From contig CALLSD010000004.1 in NCBI GenBank assembly GCA_938014245.1, forward strand, positions 1 to 64,000: 64,000 bases of DNA, written 5' to 3'. Positions 61,869 through 64,000 of this stretch are shown here, piece by piece; within the stretch, counting starts at the first letter, position 1; each line of letters opens with the position of its first letter. Source of the DNA: an uncultured Actinomyces sp. (GTDB taxonomy: Bacteria > Actinomycetota > Actinomycetes > Actinomycetales > Actinomycetaceae). The notes below the pieces were generated by a model, which was not told where the DNA came from, did no database searches, and saw nothing but the letters and a program-made list of their open reading frames with translations. Made by a program: the position numbers and the translations under genes.

Positions 61869-64000
61869 GAGTCCTCAGGGCGACGACGGAAAACAGGAAT
61901 CTGGCCGGTCACACTGGGACGGATCGTCACATTGCGACGAACACTTGAGGAAGGAGTCTGTGGTCCCGTTTCCTGTGCCGGCCCCTGATCGATGGTATCG
62001 GCAAGTTTGGGATCCAGCACGTGGCTGTAGCGCGGGGGAAGACTGGGCTGAGGGGCCGAAGTCGCCTCGCGAGGGGTCAGCGCACTGGAATCATCCACCA
62101 CGCGAACGTCCTCAGAGAAAGTCCAGCCCGGAAGCGCGCGCGTTGCAGGGTTACGGTGCGAGGCTGCAGCTCCCTGCGCTTGAGCCTCCCCCTGTGCCTT
62201 TGCCTTCTCCTGTGCCGAGGCCTGTTCGGGTCGGCGGGAGAAAAGTGAGCTTCGGCGGGGTTGCGGAGCGTTGGCCTCGGAGACGGCTGGGGTCTGTTGA
62301 GTAGTCTTCGATGCTGAATCCGCGGACTCGGGCGCGCGGTGCGAGGGCTTGGCGCGGTGCGATTGGGCGGCCAAACGATCCGTGCGAGCACGGAAAGGAC
62401 GCGGGGAATTAGCCGTGGAAATACCGGTTCCTTCTTCGGTCACAGGACGCCAGCGGGGACGGCGCTTCCTGCGGCTCAAAGGAACTTCCGCGGTAATCGG
62501 CGAGGTTGAGGGAGCAGACTCTTCCAGCGGCTCCGCACTTTGAATCATGGGAGTTTCAGGGGTGGCTTCAAGGGAAGCACTGGGGATCTCGGACTCGCGG
62601 CTCTGCACGCGCTCGAAGAGGGGACGGCGAACCACCGTGGGTTGTTCAACCCGAACCGTTGGAATGGGGCGACGAGGCGCCAAAGAGACCATTCCCTCAG
62701 TGAGCTCAGTCGACGCGGAGCTATCTGCCTGAGCGGAAAGACGAGAAAGCTTCAGCGGAGGGACGTTCAGCGGTGCGGGAGCCGGAACCTGGCGGCTCGC
62801 AAGCTGAATAGGCGCTTCATTCGATGAAGCTGCGCTGGGCGGAACGGATGAATCAGTTTCTTCCGATGGGCGATCACCGGTTGTGGACTCGAAAGACGCT
62901 GCAGTCGCGGGGGCCGACGTTGCCGAAGGCTGCGAGACTGCAGGCTTTGACAGCTCAACATGTCGAGACTCGACCGAATCCACCGGGGAACTCCAACGGT
63001 TCCACAGCTGTTTCCAGACGAAATCCGTCCCTTCATCGTCGGGAGCCAGATCGGAACGAGAGGCCTCGGGAAGCATGTCCAAACGACTGGGACGTGCTGA
63101 CATACCATTCGTCTCAAGCTTGAGGGGGCGAAGCTTTTCGGCCTGTTCCAGACGGGGCAGACGCAATTCTTCGAGTAATTCGTCTGAATCAGCGATGACC
63201 GACTCGGGATCTTCCATCCAGTCGGCAACCGCGTCGAGGATTCCACCTCGGTCGGGCGCCTGGGCAATGAGATCTGCAAGGGGGCCGTATCCCGAAAGCT
63301 CCGCATGTTCGTCTGCCATGAGCCACGGGGAAAGGACAAAGGCTCGCTCGTGTGCCCGAGGATGAGGTAGCGTCAGGCGCGGATCATCCGAGGTCACTCC
63401 CTTGATATCGATGACGTCGATATCGATGGTGCGCGAGCCCCATACCTCATGGCGCACGCGTCCCAGGCGCGCCTCGAGTTCGTGGATGCGATCAAGAAGA
63501 TCCAGAGGGGCAAGAGAAATTGTTCCCAGAACAACGGCATTCCAATAATCCGGCTGGGCGTCTTGACCCGGCCGCAATACCGCACGGGTACGTACCAACG
63601 GAGAGACAGTGGTGATATCAACGTTATCCCACTGGGAGATTTCCTCGATGGCGCTCTTCAAAGTGACGGGAACATTCCCCAGATTTCCACCAAAGGCTAG
63701 GACCACGTCACATGTCGAAGGGCGATCATCGGCAGCGTAGGCACCGCGGTGCGAGTGCTTGACGGGCTCCGCCGGGAGTTCAATTTCCGGGGCAGCTTCG
63801 CTTGGCGTGACAGCATCTGACTCCGAGGTGGGGGCCGCAACCGTTTCAACGCCAACGCTCGGGGTATCACACTCTTCATCTGTGCCGGTTTCAGGTGCAG
63901 TCGGGCCACTGGGTTGCGCCGGCTTGTCTTCTTCCGAGGTCGGCCCGTCGAAAGGAAGATCATGAGATGCCGCAACGAAAGGTAGAGGGATATTTCCCTT
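61865..64000 (-). CDS. folK: Dihydroneopterin aldolase / HPPK fusion (FolB-FolK), 5' end outside window, with long C-terminal tail
   Basis: The HPPK domain begins near 63704 with VVLAFGGNLGNVP and shows the signature VWGSRTIDIDVIDI and LPHPRAHERAFVLSPW. It makes the pyrophosphorylated pterin for folate. The reading frame stays open to base 64000. Upstream of HPPK it encodes an acidic Pro/Glu/Ser linker of about 70 residues and, before that, KGNIPLPF, which matches the end of FolB (dihydroneopterin aldolase). The GTG at 63706 is therefore internal. After HPPK comes a roughly 400-residue Ser/Pro/Arg/Glu-rich, probably disordered tail, unusual for FolK. Coupled to DUF3180. Confidence 0.87.
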   Translation of the reverse strand, partial: KGNIPLPFVAASHDLPFDGPTSEEDKPAQPSGPTAPETGTDEECDTPSVGVETVAAPTSESDAVTPSEAAPEIELPAEPVKHSHRGAYAADDRPSTCDVVLAFGGNLGNVPVTLKSAIEEISQWDNVDITTVSPLVRTRAVLRPGQDAQPDYWNAVVLGTISLAPLDLLDRIHELEARLGRVRHEVWGSRTIDIDVIDIKGVTSDDPRLTLPHPRAHERAFVLSPWLMADEHAELSGYGPLADLIAQAPDRGGILDAVADWMEDPESVIADSDELLEELRLPRLEQAEKLRPLKLETNGMSARPSRLDMLPEASRSDLAPDDEGTDFVWKQLWNRWSSPVDSVESRHVELSKPAVSQPSATSAPATAASFESTTGDRPSEETDSSVPPSAASSNEAPIQLASRQVPAPAPLNVPPLKLSRLSAQADSSASTELTEGMVSLAPRRPIPTVRVEQPTVVRRPLFERVQSRESEIPSASLEATPETPMIQSAEPLEESAPSTSPITAEVPLSRRKRRPRWRPVTEEGTGISTANSPRPFRARTDRLAAQSHRAKPSHRAPESADSASKTTQQTPAVSEANAPQPRRSSLFSRRPEQASAQEKAKAQGEAQAQGAAASHRNPATRALPGWTFSEDVRVVDDSSALTPREATSAPQPSLPPRYSHVLDPKLADTIDQGPAQETGPQTPSSSVRRNVTIRPSVTGQIPVFRRRPEDS

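Noticed and set aside
63704..63706. GTG as the start of folK
   Set aside because: No ribosome site is present and the frame continues upstream into a linker and FolB-like sequence.
63697..63975. Minus-strand open frame of 92 codons at the right edge
   Set aside because: It is a different frame over the FolB-FolK linker; the frame continuous with HPPK is open and has the FolB-like end.
1..64000. CRISPR arrays, insertion sequences, prophage, rRNA operons, toxin-antitoxin pairs
   Set aside because: I looked for repeated spacers, transposase or integrase motifs, terminal repeats and small paired genes and saw none.

Overview
This 64 kb window reads as chromosome of a host-associated actinobacterium, most likely in or near the Actinomycetaceae (Actinomyces/Schaalia type). 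Evidence for this: fairly GC-rich coding sequence with many GTG starts; a complete 14-subunit actinobacterial-type complex I operon headed by a geranylgeranyl-reductase-like gene; menaquinone (not ubiquinone) genes; FprA; the 32-residue AURKAIP1/COX24-type ribosomal protein (bS22) next to a BldC-like regulator; radA-disA; a DUF3180 gene after folK. I see no phage, insertion sequence, rRNA operon or CRISPR array. The genus is an inference from gene content.

Left part (1-21.6 kb). Two minus-strand tRNA genes (Tyr, then Thr, which is cut by the window edge) are followed by plus-strand yajQ. The minus strand then carries, in transcription order, a menJ-like reductase, nuoA to nuoN, a long-chain polyprenyl diphosphate synthase, fprA and htpX. 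This block makes NADH:menaquinone oxidoreductase together with enzymes that build and reduce the quinone side chain.

Middle (22-45.5 kb). A secreted DUF4874/DUF4832 protein, a Gfo/Idh/MocA oxidoreductase, menG, menF and an HtrA-type protease lead into a carbohydrate region. On the minus strand are lnpA (GH112 galacto-N-biose/lacto-N-biose phosphorylase), a solute-binding lipoprotein, two ABC permeases and a GH42 beta-galactosidase, followed without a break by menC and menD. Divergently, the plus strand has agaS-like, ROK kinase, PfkB kinase and class II aldolase genes, with a GH20 hexosaminidase convergent to them. My reading is a locus for Gal-beta-1,3-HexNAc sugars from mucin or milk. The phosphorylase or hydrolases release Gal-1-P/Gal and GalNAc/GlcNAc. 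The amino sugar may then enter glycolysis through a galactosamine-6-P to tagatose-1,6-bisphosphate route.

Right part (44.5-64 kb). This holds menB, a large secreted Pro/Ser/Thr-rich protein, an unrecognised 393-residue protein, glycolytic fba, an L,D-transpeptidase, menE-menA-PLDc_N, a histidine phosphatase, bS22, a BldC-like regulator, trkH-trkA, radA-disA, and a minus-strand folate operon. That operon begins with a folB-folK fusion running off the right edge. Menaquinone genes F, D, C, E, B, A and G are all present but split over five sites; menH and the thioesterase step are not seen here. Several men genes lack a Shine-Dalgarno sequence, and menB looks leaderless.
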